Shown here: piece by piece, positions 1 to 8,889 of the stretch
Numbering within the stretch: the first letter of the stretch is position 1
Layout of the letters: each line of letters starts with the position of its first letter
NCBI GenBank assembly: GCA_021780115.1
Contig: JAJXZI010000330.1
Coordinates: 1-42,929, forward strand
Direction of reading: 5' to 3'
Origin: a bacterium
Lineage (GTDB): Bacteria > Verrucomicrobiota > Verrucomicrobiia > Limisphaerales > JAJXZI01
DNA length: 42,929 nt
Translations under genes and position numbers: made by a program
Notes under the pieces: generated by a model
The model's database searches: none
The model's input: the letters and a program-made list of their open reading frames with translations, nothing else
What the model was told of the DNA's origin: nothing

Positions 1-1095
1 GAATTCACGCAGATTGACATCGAGATGAGCTTCATTGACCGCGAGGACATCTACGCGCTGGTCGAGGGCTTGCTCAACCGCATCTGGAAAGTCGCGCGGG
101 ACGTGGACATCCCGACGCCCTTCCCGCGCCTGACCTTCGCCGAGGCGATGAACCGCTTTGGCATCGACAAGCCCGACACGCGGTTCGCGATGGAACTGGT
201 GGACCTGACGGACGATTTTCGCGGGAGCAGCTTCCGCGTTTTCGCCGGCGCGGTCGCGGCGGGCGGCGTCGTGAAGGCGCTCAACGCGAAAGGCTTCGCC
301 AACGCGACGCAGGGCCAGATCGACACCATGACCGAACTGGCCAAGAGCTTCGGGATGAAAGGCCTCGCCTACATCAAGGCCGAAAATGGCGAGTGGAAAT
401 CGCCGATCCTGAAATTCCTCAGCGATGCCGAGAAGGCCACGCTCAAGGCCAAGCTCGCGATCGAGGAAGGCGACTTGGTGCTCTTCGCCGCCGATCAGTG
501 GCACAACGCGTGTGAGTTGCTCGGAAAAGTCCGGCTCTACGCCGCCGACGCGCTCAAGGCGCAGGGCAAGCTGACGATTCCGGCGAACCAGTTCAATTTC
601 CTCTGGGTCGTGGACTTCCCGCTGCTGAGCTTCGACAAGGAAATGAACCGCTGGTATTCGAGCCACCATCCGTTCACCGCGCCGGTGGCCGAGGACGTGT
701 CGCTGCTCAAGACCGATCCCCAAAAGGTCCGCGGCCAGCACTACGACATCGTGGTCAACGGCGTCGAGTTGGGCGGCGGCTCGATCCGCATCCACCAGCC
801 GGACGTGCAAAAGATGATCTTCGAGGAGATTCTGGCGATCCCGGCGGACGAGACGAAATTGCGGTTCGGCTACATGCTAGAGGCATTCCGCTACGGCGCG
901 CCGCCGCACGGGGGCATCGCGCTCGGCTTCGACCGGCTTAACGCCATCCTCTGCGGCACCCTGAGCATCCGCGACGTCATCGCCTTCCCCAAGACAGCCA
1001 AAGGCACCTGCCTGATGACCGACTCGCCCGCGCCGGTGGCGGCGCGGCAGTTGAAGGAACTGTATATCGAGGTGAAGGCGGCGAAGAAGGAGTGA
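1..1095 (+). CDS. aspS: Aspartyl-tRNA synthetase, C-terminal part (truncated by window start)
   Basis: Frame open from base 1 (EFTQIDIEMSFIDREDIY...); class II motifs FRVF, GGGSIRIHQPDVQ, PPHGGIALGFDR, IAFPKTAKGTCLMTDSPAPV. Confidence 0.96.
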   Translation, partial: EFTQIDIEMSFIDREDIYALVEGLLNRIWKVARDVDIPTPFPRLTFAEAMNRFGIDKPDTRFAMELVDLTDDFRGSSFRVFAGAVAAGGVVKALNAKGFANATQGQIDTMTELAKSFGMKGLAYIKAENGEWKSPILKFLSDAEKATLKAKLAIEEGDLVLFAADQWHNACELLGKVRLYAADALKAQGKLTIPANQFNFLWVVDFPLLSFDKEMNRWYSSHHPFTAPVAEDVSLLKTDPQKVRGQHYDIVVNGVELGGGSIRIHQPDVQKMIFEEILAIPADETKLRFGYMLEAFRYGAPPHGGIALGFDRLNAILCGTLSIRDVIAFPKTAKGTCLMTDSPAPVAARQLKELYIEVKAAKKE

Positions 1096-1312
1096 CCGAC
1101 GCACCAACGACGATGCTTCATTAACCTAGCCCGCTCAGGTCCCCCCCGTCGGACGCTTGGGTAAAGCGCTACAGCGCGCTGGCCTTTGTGGCGTTCCCCC
1201 CCTTCCCGCCGTCAAAGCGCTGGCGGCCCGGTGGCTCAACATCAAGGCGATAGCTAACGCGGCTTTTACCTTTATTTGCCTCGCCGGGAGAATCCATTCT
1301 CGCGGCGAATTG

Positions 1313-2149
1313 ATGAACGCATACTCGAAACCGCCGGAGAGACCTGCCGTCACTGACACTTCCCCGGCGAGCCGGTCGGTCCACGTGGTCGTCTTCGCGC
1401 TTTTCCTAGTCGGCGCGATTGCCCGCGGGGCTACGCTGCTCCTGGCGCAAGACAACGAGCGTTGGGTCTGGTTGGACGGGCTCGTGCTGTTGCTGGCCGT
1501 CCTCACGACGCTCACCGGTCATGCGCAACGCCTGCCGCTGGAGAAGGTCTTGTTTGCGGGGGGGGGGACCGCGTTCATGGGCGGCGTGGTCATGGCGGTG
1601 GGGGCCGGCACGGGCATCCCGTTCGGCGCGTTCACTTACACGGCGAAGGCCGGCGGCCGGATACTCGGCACCGTGCCGTGGTGGCTGCCGTTAATCTGGG
1701 TGGTCATGATCTTCAACGGGCGCGGGGTGGCCCGGCTCGTATTCCGACCCTGGCGCAAGACGCGCCACTACGGATTCCTGGTCATCGGCCTGACCGGTCT
1801 GCTGGCGATGGCCTTTGCCAGCGGCTTCGACGCATTTGCGAACAAGATCAACCACTACTGGCTGTGGCAGGCGGGTCAAGGGCGGCTGACCTGGTACGGC
1901 GCACCGTGGGTCAATTTTCTTGGCTGGCTCCTGACGACCCTGCTGATCCTGGCGTTCACGACCCCTTTCCTGCTCAACAAAAAGCCGCAGAAAAGTCCGC
2001 CCTTTTACCATCCACTGGCCGTGTGGTTAGCGCTGAACGGGGTGTTCGTTGCCGGCACCACAGCGCACCACTTGTGGGCGGCGGTTGGCGTCACTGCGGC
2101 CGCCAGCCTTGGGGCGCTAGGCTTTGCGCTGAGCGGGGCGAGGGGTTGA
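1313..2149 (+). CDS. Carotenoid biosynthesis protein (DUF422/CruF-like) integral membrane protein
   Basis: Multiple TM segments; motifs 'PWWLPLIWVVMIFNGRGVARL', 'GFDAFANKINHYWLW', 'WYGAPWVNFLGWLLTT' resemble the DUF422 family; in-frame ATG at 1313 preferred over 1157. Confidence 0.7.
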   Translation: MNAYSKPPERPAVTDTSPASRSVHVVVFALFLVGAIARGATLLLAQDNERWVWLDGLVLLLAVLTTLTGHAQRLPLEKVLFAGGGTAFMGGVVMAVGAGTGIPFGAFTYTAKAGGRILGTVPWWLPLIWVVMIFNGRGVARLVFRPWRKTRHYGFLVIGLTGLLAMAFASGFDAFANKINHYWLWQAGQGRLTWYGAPWVNFLGWLLTTLLILAFTTPFLLNKKPQKSPPFYHPLAVWLALNGVFVAGTTAHHLWAAVGVTAAASLGALGFALSGARG

Positions 2150-2291
2150 GGCAGGTTCGAACGCCGAAATCCAAAGCCAGCCTGAATGGCTGATTCCCAA
2201 CGTGCGACAGTCCACCTCTCTGAGTTTGCCCAGATCCTTCGCAGCGGCGTTGACCAGTTTGACGCTTGCCCTGCGGGCGGCGTCCATCACC

Positions 2292-3275
2292 TCAGGCACC
2301 CGCTTGAGCGCGGGCTTCCGCCGCCAGTGGCGTGCTGAGGTATCGCTCACCCGTGGAGCAGGCGATGGTCACGATCAGTTTGCCGCGGTTTTCAGGCCGC
2401 TTGGCGACCTCGATCGCCGCCCAAACGTTGGCCCCGGAGGATATGCCGGCCAGGATGCCTTCCTCCTTGGCCAACCGACGGGCCATCGCAAATGAGTCGT
2501 CGTTGCTTACCTGAATGCATTCCACAATCTGGGCCTTTCCTTGCGAATCCTCGAGATGAAGGTTATTGGGAATAAATCCGGCGCCGGTGCCCTGAATCTT
2601 GTGTGGGCCAGGCTTGAGGGGTTGGCCGGCGAGGGCTTGGGAGATGACAGGTGAATCCTTGGGCTCGACGGCAATGGCCTGAAAGGACGGCTTGCGCGGC
2701 TTGATGACCTCGCAGCACCCGGTGATGGTGCCGCCGGTGCCAACGGCGGCGACCAGAATGTCCACCTGGCCCGCGGTGTCTTCCCAGATTTCCTCGGCGG
2801 TGGTGAGGCGGTGAATTTCGGGATTGGCGGGGTTGTTGAACTGCTGGGGGATCCAGGAGTTCGGCGTCTCCGCGGCGATGTGTTCCGCCTTGGCGATGGC
2901 GCCTTTCATCCCTTCCGTGCCGGGCGTGAGCACCAGTTTGGCCCCCAACATCGCCAGCAACACCCGCCGCTCCAGCGACATGGTTTCCGGCATGGTGAGG
3001 ATGAGTTGGTAGCCCTTGGCGGCAGCGACGAACGCCAGGGCAATGCCCGTGTTGCCGCTCGTCGGCTCAATGATAACCGTCTGTTGGTTGAGGACACCCC
3101 GGCGTTCGGCGTCTTCGATCATCGCCATGCCAATGCGGTCCTTCACGCTGCCGAGCGGGTTGAAGAATTCGCATTTCAAAAGAATGGTGGCGTCCAGACC
3201 GGCGGTGACGCGGTTCAAACGGACCAGCGGGGTGCGCCCCACGGTCTCCACGATGTTGCTGTAAATGCGGCCCAT
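2292..3275 (-). CDS. cysK: Cysteine synthase A (O-acetylserine sulfhydrylase)
   Basis: [11 protein letters not shown]-like start ([11 protein letters not shown]), PLP lysine context [35 protein letters not shown]. Confidence 0.96.
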   Translation of the reverse strand: MGRIYSNIVETVGRTPLVRLNRVTAGLDATILLKCEFFNPLGSVKDRIGMAMIEDAERRGVLNQQTVIIEPTSGNTGIALAFVAAAKGYQLILTMPETMSLERRVLLAMLGAKLVLTPGTEGMKGAIAKAEHIAAETPNSWIPQQFNNPANPEIHRLTTAEEIWEDTAGQVDILVAAVGTGGTITGCCEVIKPRKPSFQAIAVEPKDSPVISQALAGQPLKPGPHKIQGTGAGFIPNNLHLEDSQGKAQIVECIQVSNDDSFAMARRLAKEEGILAGISSGANVWAAIEVAKRPENRGKLIVTIACSTGERYLSTPLAAEARAQAGA

Positions 3276-3501
3276 AAAGGAAAAGCGTTGGCAGAATCTC
3301 ACCGGCCAACGCGCGGAGTCTCGTTCGCGGATGCATGCTCAGCAAGTTCTTTCTCGCGCAAACATGGGCGCGACTCCGAGTTGGACCGAAGCGTTCGCAA
3401 GCAGACGCCCGCGAATTGTGATCGGCACTGGAGGCGCCGATCACAATCCGCTCCGTCCCGAACGCGCACTCGCCGGTCAGATTGGGCACCGGTGATTTCG
3501 T

Positions 3502-4362
3502 CAAAACACAAGTCCCCGCCGGATCTTGCGACCCGGCGGGGACAAATGGGGGATGGGAGTGCGCCACGCTCTCTTTCCCGGGCTGGCATTAGGCGCCGCA
3601 GGGGCTGCCAGCTTCCCGACGCCATTCTCCACGGCAAGCGGAGTCTTCGGCCCCATAGCAGGGCCGTCCAGCGGCTTGCGCCCACTGAATTATTGAGTGA
3701 GGCCTCTCAGCCCGCTTGGACTGGTGGTTGCGCCACCGGCTTGCGGACCAGGTCAAGACACGTCTGCGATTTTGACTGCGCGTCTTGACCCCTTGCTCTG
3801 GGTCGGCCACCGCTGCTGGCGGTGCGTTGGCCCAAAGCCACGGGTCTGACCTCTTACCTCTCAGGTTGCCTATCGCTCACAGGCCAGCGGTGCCGTTTGT
3901 AGCATCGCCGGCGTTTCGGGAGGTTTTCACGGATCCTGCCCAGACCTCGTGTCCTCCCCGGAGTGAACGCTCAGTTTGTCCCGCCTTTCGGCGTCTTTCG
4001 TTTGGCGGATTTCGCATTGGCGAAACCGCCAGAGTCACCCGCTCCGTGCTGGACGCAGTAGCAACCGGGTACCCTCTGGGTAACTGCGATTCGCCCAAGC
4101 CCGAAACCAGCCTGGGTTACTTGACCCGGCTCGGGGCGGTTTCTTATCGCTCCTCGCCGCCAAGTTCCTGCTCGCGTTACTGACGGCGCGCGAACGCCGC
4201 CAGAGGAACTGGTGAGTCCTGCCTCCTCCGCCGGACCTTGCGGTCCGGTTTTCCGAGGGGCCAAGCCAACCAGCCTGACTTGGCCGTTCCCCAGTCGCCT
4301 GGGATTATCCTGGAAACGTCCAGCGGCAATCTGTTGACCGCCGCCATCCATTTCCGCTCTCT
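3502..4362 (-). ncRNA. Candidate large structured non-coding RNA (unknown class)
   Basis: No convincing ORF; many strong hairpins (e.g. 3512-3543, 3582-3612, 3751-3790, 4004-4030, 4054-4088, 4100-4135, 4231-4248, 4259-4285, 4290-4303); on the minus strand several are closed by GNRA tetraloops (GCAA, GAAA, GCGA); 3' hairpin followed by T-rich TTGTGTTTT; TATAGT at 4374-4369 as possible -10. Confidence 0.55.
3512..3543 (-). terminator. Terminator-like hairpin at end of the candidate ncRNA
   Basis: Minus: GTCCCCGCCGG-GTC-GCAA-GAT-CCGGCGGGGAC followed by TTGTGTTTT. Confidence 0.5.
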
Positions 4363-4617
4363 CAATGAACTATAGCCAGCTTACCACGATTCTTCTGTCC
4401 GACAACAGATTGTTATGCACACCTTATTAACCGGAGGGGCCATGGAGACAACCGGTGGCAAGACCGTTTAGCACCGTGGTTCCAAGGCATCAGGCGCATT
4501 CTCCGCACCGCGGAAACGCTGCCCGGGCCGGCCCGGCGGAGGGCGGTGAATAACTTCCTGTCGCGCCTCCGCCGCCGATTGCTCCCGGGCTTTCCCCGCC
4601 GGGCGACAAAGCGCAAA

Positions 4618-4638
4618 TGCCGCCCGCGAGGGGCGGCA
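4618..4638 (-). terminator. Terminator-like hairpin after small basic protein
   Basis: Perfect 8-bp arms TGCCGCCC/GGGCGGCA, followed on minus strand by TTTGCGCTTTG. Confidence 0.4.
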
Positions 4639-4661
4639 GATGGTTGGGACGGAGGGGCAGT

Positions 4662-4787
4662 TCAAGCGGCCACAGCGGGCGCGGCGGAAGGTGCCGCGGC
4701 CTTTGGTGTCTTGCCGGCCAGCTTCTTTCGCTTGAGGTAGCGCACCCGGCGTTGCCGCTTCTCAATTTTGTTATATTGCTTGCTCAT
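4662..4787 (-). CDS. Small very basic 41-aa protein (not in ORF track, below its size cutoff)
   Basis: ATG..TGA translating to MSKQYNKIEKRQRRVRYLKRKKLAGKTPKAAAPSAAPAVAA; own downstream hairpin; resembles recalled short basic proteins of PVC bacteria (not verified). Confidence 0.65.
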   Translation of the reverse strand: MSKQYNKIEKRQRRVRYLKRKKLAGKTPKAAAPSAAPAVAA

Positions 4788-4838
4788 AAAGTGTTTTCGG
4801 TTACAACGCGCTCGTTTGTTGATGTTGCTGACGTGAAT

Positions 4839-5378
4839 ATGCGGATTCCATCAAACGGGTTCAAGCTCTGTTTGGCCGCGCTGGCGCTCGGCTTGGGGTT
4901 GTGGTGCGGGTGCCAAACCACGGCCTCGAAGCCCAAGAGCTGGGTTGCCAACCTCCGGTTGTATCTGGAAACAACCCCGGACGCCACGGGCAACAGCATG
5001 TCTGTGCCCGTTTACCGGGGTAGTCCAGTTATGATCAATGTCGAAAAGTCCCCGTTCCTTGACGAGCGGTACGTGACCAACGCGGTAGTGGTCGGGACCA
5101 CGAACATCTTCGCCATCAAAGTGCAGTTCGACAATTTTGGCCGAGGCTTGCTGGAGGAATACTCCACCGCCAACCGCAGCCTGCGCTGCGTCATCTTCAG
5201 TCAGTACGGCGAGAAGAAGAAGTTCCAGCAGCGCTGGCTGGCGGCGCCCATGTTCACGCAGACCATCAAGGACGGCACGCTCGAGTTCACGCCTGATGCC
5301 TCCCGGGAAGAGGCGGACAAAATCGTGCGGGGCCTGATGAATACGACCAAGGAGAATCGAAAGAATAACGCATGGTAG
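4839..5378 (+). CDS. Putative lipoprotein of unknown function
   Basis: MRIPSNGFKLCLAALALGLGLWCGCQTT: signal peptide with lipobox-like Cys. Confidence 0.65.
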   Translation: MRIPSNGFKLCLAALALGLGLWCGCQTTASKPKSWVANLRLYLETTPDATGNSMSVPVYRGSPVMINVEKSPFLDERYVTNAVVVGTTNIFAIKVQFDNFGRGLLEEYSTANRSLRCVIFSQYGEKKKFQQRWLAAPMFTQTIKDGTLEFTPDASREEADKIVRGLMNTTKENRKNNAW

Positions 5379-6541
5379 TACACGCCACCGGGCGAACATG
5401 GAACATCGAACGTCGAACGGGATTCGGTTGGGCGCGGGGAGTGATGGTCGTTGGTTTTCGTTGGCTGAAACGGAGCTGGCTCCGCCCCTGCCACCGCCCC
5501 CGAAGGCTCCCCGCCAGCTTGTCACTCTCCCGCGCAGGCACCGCTTTGTTCGTCTTGGCCGCGTTCAGTTGCGCGTGGCAGCACGCCATCGCCCAACCCT
5601 TCCGTCTGCCAACGGCGAACCGATTTCTCTTCGACCAAGGGGCCGAAGACAAGTTCTTCGCCGCGACGCCAGGCAAGACCTGGACGACCGGGTGTTTCGG
5701 CTGCGTCCGCAGCGACGGCGGGCAGATGCACGAGGGACTCGACATCCGCTCGATGCAGCGCGACAGGCATGGGGAACCCACCGATCCCGTCATGGCCACC
5801 GCCGATGGTACCGTCGCCTACGTCAACGCCCGGCCCTCGCTTTCCAACTACGGCAATTACGTCGTCTTGCGGCACGTAATCGAAGGGGTGGAAGTCTATT
5901 CGCTCTACGCCCACCTTCACAGCGTCCGTGCAGGATTGAAGGCCGGGGAGGCGGTCCGAACCGGTGAAGTCATCGGCGTCATGGGCCGGACGGCCAATAC
6001 CCGTCAAGGCATCGCCAAGGACCGCGCCCACGTGCATTTTGAACTGAACTTGTTCCTCAACGAGCGCTTCGACGCCTGGCATCGGAAGACCTTTCCGGGC
6101 CAGCGCAACGACCACGGCGCCTGGAACGGCCAGAACCTGGCCGGCGTGGATCCGCGGGCGATCTTTCTAGCCGAGCGGAACCAGGGCGCCGCTTTCAGCT
6201 TCCTGAGTTTTCTCCGCGGGCAGACCGATCTCTGCCGCGTGCTTGTGCGCCAGACGGATTTCCCGTGGCTCCGGCGCTACCCCGCACTGATCCGCCGCAA
6301 CCCCGTGGCCGAGCGCGAGGGCGTTGCCGGCTACGAAATCGCCCTCAACTTCAACGGGGTGCCGTTTGCAGCGACGCCCCGCGCCGCCTCGGAGATCCGA
6401 GGCCGGGCGCGTTTTCAATTGCTCTCGGTGAACGAAGCGGAATATCGCCGCAATCCGTGTCGCAAACTCGTCCGCTCTCGGGGCGGGAGATGGGAATTGG
6501 CCAACAATGGCCTGCGTCTGCTCGATCTGCTCACTTATTAA
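5372..6541 (+). CDS. M23 family metallopeptidase (LytM-like)
   Basis: HEGLD, YGNYVVLRH, YAHLHS, HVHFELN zinc-ligand motifs; 5' extent of ORF uncertain. Confidence 0.88.
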   Translation: MVVHATGRTWNIERRTGFGWARGVMVVGFRWLKRSWLRPCHRPRRLPASLSLSRAGTALFVLAAFSCAWQHAIAQPFRLPTANRFLFDQGAEDKFFAATPGKTWTTGCFGCVRSDGGQMHEGLDIRSMQRDRHGEPTDPVMATADGTVAYVNARPSLSNYGNYVVLRHVIEGVEVYSLYAHLHSVRAGLKAGEAVRTGEVIGVMGRTANTRQGIAKDRAHVHFELNLFLNERFDAWHRKTFPGQRNDHGAWNGQNLAGVDPRAIFLAERNQGAAFSFLSFLRGQTDLCRVLVRQTDFPWLRRYPALIRRNPVAEREGVAGYEIALNFNGVPFAATPRAASEIRGRARFQLLSVNEAEYRRNPCRKLVRSRGGRWELANNGLRLLDLLTY

Positions 6542-6667
6542 CGAACGCGGGCGGCTGCGGGCTGGGCGTCCGCTGGAGAACGGGTTCGCCTGGGTCGATC
6601 CGAAGTCTTCCACTCCCCCAGTTCGGTCTGGCAAACAGTCTCGATTGGCCTATCTTCCCACAAATCT

Positions 6668-7540
6668 GTGAGCACTGTGAACGTCAGACGGCTGCATCGT
6701 GCTTGCGGCCCCGGGGACGGCCGACCCGGCTCCGGCGACGCCCCGACCGCCTTCACCTTGATCGAACTGCTGGTCGTTATCGCCATCATCGCTCTCCTGG
6801 CCGCTCTGCTGCTCCCGGCGTTGTCCAAGGCCAAGGAGAAAGGGCTGGCGTTGGCGTGCTTGAACAACCTCAAGCAATTGGAGATCTGCTGGCACCTTTA
6901 CACGCTGGACGCCAACGATATCCTGCCCCCCAACAATTCCGTTTATGTCATCGGCGGAGGCACGCCCACGCCCCACGACCAAGGCGCGTCGTGGTGCATG
7001 GGAAACGCGCGCACCGACACCAATACCGACAATATCGTGAACGGGGTGTTGTTCCCCTACAACCGCTCGGTGGCAATCTATCACTGTCCTTCCGACCACT
7101 CCACAGTGGAAACCGCCGACGGCCAGAAACTGCCGCAACTCCGCACCCGAAGTTACAACATGAGCCAGTCGGTCAACGGCTACCCGGAGTTCGATCCCAC
7201 CGCCTCGAGCATCATCAGCCCCAGCTTCAAGAAGTTCACGTTGATCAAGCAGCCGACGACGGCGCAGCTCTTCGTCTTCATTGACGTGAATGAGGACGAG
7301 ATCATTGACGCCATGTTCGGTATTCCGACCCAAGGCTCGCCCTTCCCCCAGGATTCGTGGTGGGACATTCCAGCCAACCGCCACAACCAGGGCTGCAATC
7401 TCTCCTTCGCCGACGGCCACGCCGAGCACTGGCGCTGGAAGGTGCCCAAAGTCTTTTACCAGTACATCCAACCCGTGCCGCCGGCCGAGATGCCCGACTA
7501 CTGGCGCGTCCAGAACGCCATGAAGCAGACCTTCGACTGA
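6668..7540 (+). CDS. Prepilin-type N-terminal methylation domain protein (type II pseudopilin, H-X9-DG type)
   Basis: [30 protein letters not shown] and C-terminal [21 protein letters not shown]. Confidence 0.9.
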   Translation: MSTVNVRRLHRACGPGDGRPGSGDAPTAFTLIELLVVIAIIALLAALLLPALSKAKEKGLALACLNNLKQLEICWHLYTLDANDILPPNNSVYVIGGGTPTPHDQGASWCMGNARTDTNTDNIVNGVLFPYNRSVAIYHCPSDHSTVETADGQKLPQLRTRSYNMSQSVNGYPEFDPTASSIISPSFKKFTLIKQPTTAQLFVFIDVNEDEIIDAMFGIPTQGSPFPQDSWWDIPANRHNQGCNLSFADGHAEHWRWKVPKVFYQYIQPVPPAEMPDYWRVQNAMKQTFD

Positions 7541-7579
7541 GGCCGCCCGCAGGTCACCCTGATTCGTCCTGAGCGCGGT

Positions 7580-8158
7580 TTATCTCCGCAGGCGCCGCGC
7601 CTCCGGCTGCAGACCGAACCACACGGCGCCCGCCACGCACACGGCCGCCACGCCCCACAGGGCCCAGATAACCGTCGGCCGCGCGGCCGCGGCTCGGAAG
7701 ACCACGAGAAAATCGGGACTGTGCCGCACCACTTGCTGCAGGATCACCGCCGCCATCAGCGACAAACCCAGAAGCCCGAAGCCGTCCAGGATGCTGTTCC
7801 AACGTTCGCGCACGACGCGGCGGAGCAGGCCGGCCGATTGCTGCTGGAATTCCGCTTCCAGCGCCCTCTTCCGCTGGGCAACCAGGGCGGGTGCCACGTC
7901 CGCGCTTTCCAGGTCAATCCGATGAAGCAGTTCTCTCTTGAACGATGGCGGCAACTCCGGGCGCGGGAATTCGGCCGCCAGCGCCGCGTCCAAGGCAGCC
8001 AGTTCCGCGGCGAACTGACGGCACGCCGGGCACGCCATCAGATGGGCCTCGGCCCGGCTTCGCGCCGGTTCCGCCAACTGGCCGTGCAGCAGGTCCAGGA
8101 TCCGTTCTTCGTATTCAGCGCAAGGCATCCGCATCCAGCTTTCGTTCAGGTCAGGCAT
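7580..8158 (-). CDS. Anti-sigma factor with zf-HC2-like domain, C-terminal TM segments
   Basis: CAEYEERILDLLHGQ...HLMACPACRQF; overlaps the end of the ECF sigma gene. Confidence 0.82.
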   Translation of the reverse strand: MPDLNESWMRMPCAEYEERILDLLHGQLAEPARSRAEAHLMACPACRQFAAELAALDAALAAEFPRPELPPSFKRELLHRIDLESADVAPALVAQRKRALEAEFQQQSAGLLRRVVRERWNSILDGFGLLGLSLMAAVILQQVVRHSPDFLVVFRAAAARPTVIWALWGVAAVCVAGAVWFGLQPEARRLRR

Positions 8159-8705
8159 AAACATGCTCCCTCCTCCGGCTCAGTTTCAACAGCTCTTTCT
8201 TGGCCCGATAGAGAAACGTCTTTACCGTGCCGAGCGGCAGCCCCAGCAGCGCCCCCACCTCCTCGTAGGAGCGCTGCTCCAGGTAGAAGAGCGTGATGAC
8301 CCGGCGGTATTTCTCGGGCAAGCCCTCCAGCATTGCCTGCACGTCCATTTCCGCGCCGGCTTCGGGATCGTTGGCCTGGAGGGCGGAAATCGAGTCCAGA
8401 GCGTCTTCGACGGCCGGCTCGGAGAGCGACACGGTACGGCGTGCGGCGCGGCGCTTAAGTTCCGTCAGGCAGGTGTTGCGGCTGATCGCATAAATCCAGG
8501 TCGAGAGCGATGCCTCGCCCTGGTATCCGGGCAATGCCTTCCAGATTTTCATGAAAACTTCCTGCGCCAGGTCCTGAGCCAGCGTCTCGTCCCGCACCAG
8601 GCTGAGGGCCAGGCGGAACACCTTGTTTTGGAACCGGTCCACCAATAACTCGAAGGCCTCGCGATAGCGCCGTCCGTCCAGATGCTGTCGGATGTCTGCT
8701 TCCAT
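8151..8705 (-). CDS. ECF-type RNA polymerase sigma factor
   Basis: LAQDLAQEVFMKIWKALPGYQGEASLSTWIYAISRNTCL (region 2) and YRRVITLFYLEQRSYEEVGALLGLPLGTVKTFLYRAKKEL (region 4). Confidence 0.95.
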   Translation of the reverse strand: MEADIRQHLDGRRYREAFELLVDRFQNKVFRLALSLVRDETLAQDLAQEVFMKIWKALPGYQGEASLSTWIYAISRNTCLTELKRRAARRTVSLSEPAVEDALDSISALQANDPEAGAEMDVQAMLEGLPEKYRRVITLFYLEQRSYEEVGALLGLPLGTVKTFLYRAKKELLKLSRRREHVYA

Positions 8706-8889
8706 CAAATGTCGGCTTTCATTTCCGGTCTCGCCGCGGCGGTCGGGTCCACGCGTCGCGGCTGACACGGACCAACGCTCCCTTCGCCCTTCCGGGTTTC
8801 CGAGAATGCTCCGCGACCAAGGCCTCGTCAACCGCCCACTGCTGGCCGGCTCGATCACCGGTCCCGGCCGGCCGCGTCTGGCCGGACGG

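Noticed and set aside
2150-2170. tRNA T-loop-like GGTTCGAACGC
   Set aside because: No matching acceptor or anticodon arms around it; no tRNA gene recognised in the window.
3575-3975. Possible RNase P RNA: minus strand has GGTAAGAGG (3858-3850) and CAGAGCAAGG (3800-3791) in the order and spacing seen in bacterial rnpB
   Set aside because: The near-universal CR-I (GAGGAAAGTCC) and CR-V (ACAGAA..CCGG) motifs were not found, so the resemblance is not enough to call rnpB. An Rfam scan is still needed.
3785-4183. 132-aa plus-strand ORF and overlapping minus ORFs in the cysK upstream region
   Set aside because: No motif, overlapping frames with similar low quality, and the segment is dominated by hairpins; better explained as structured RNA.
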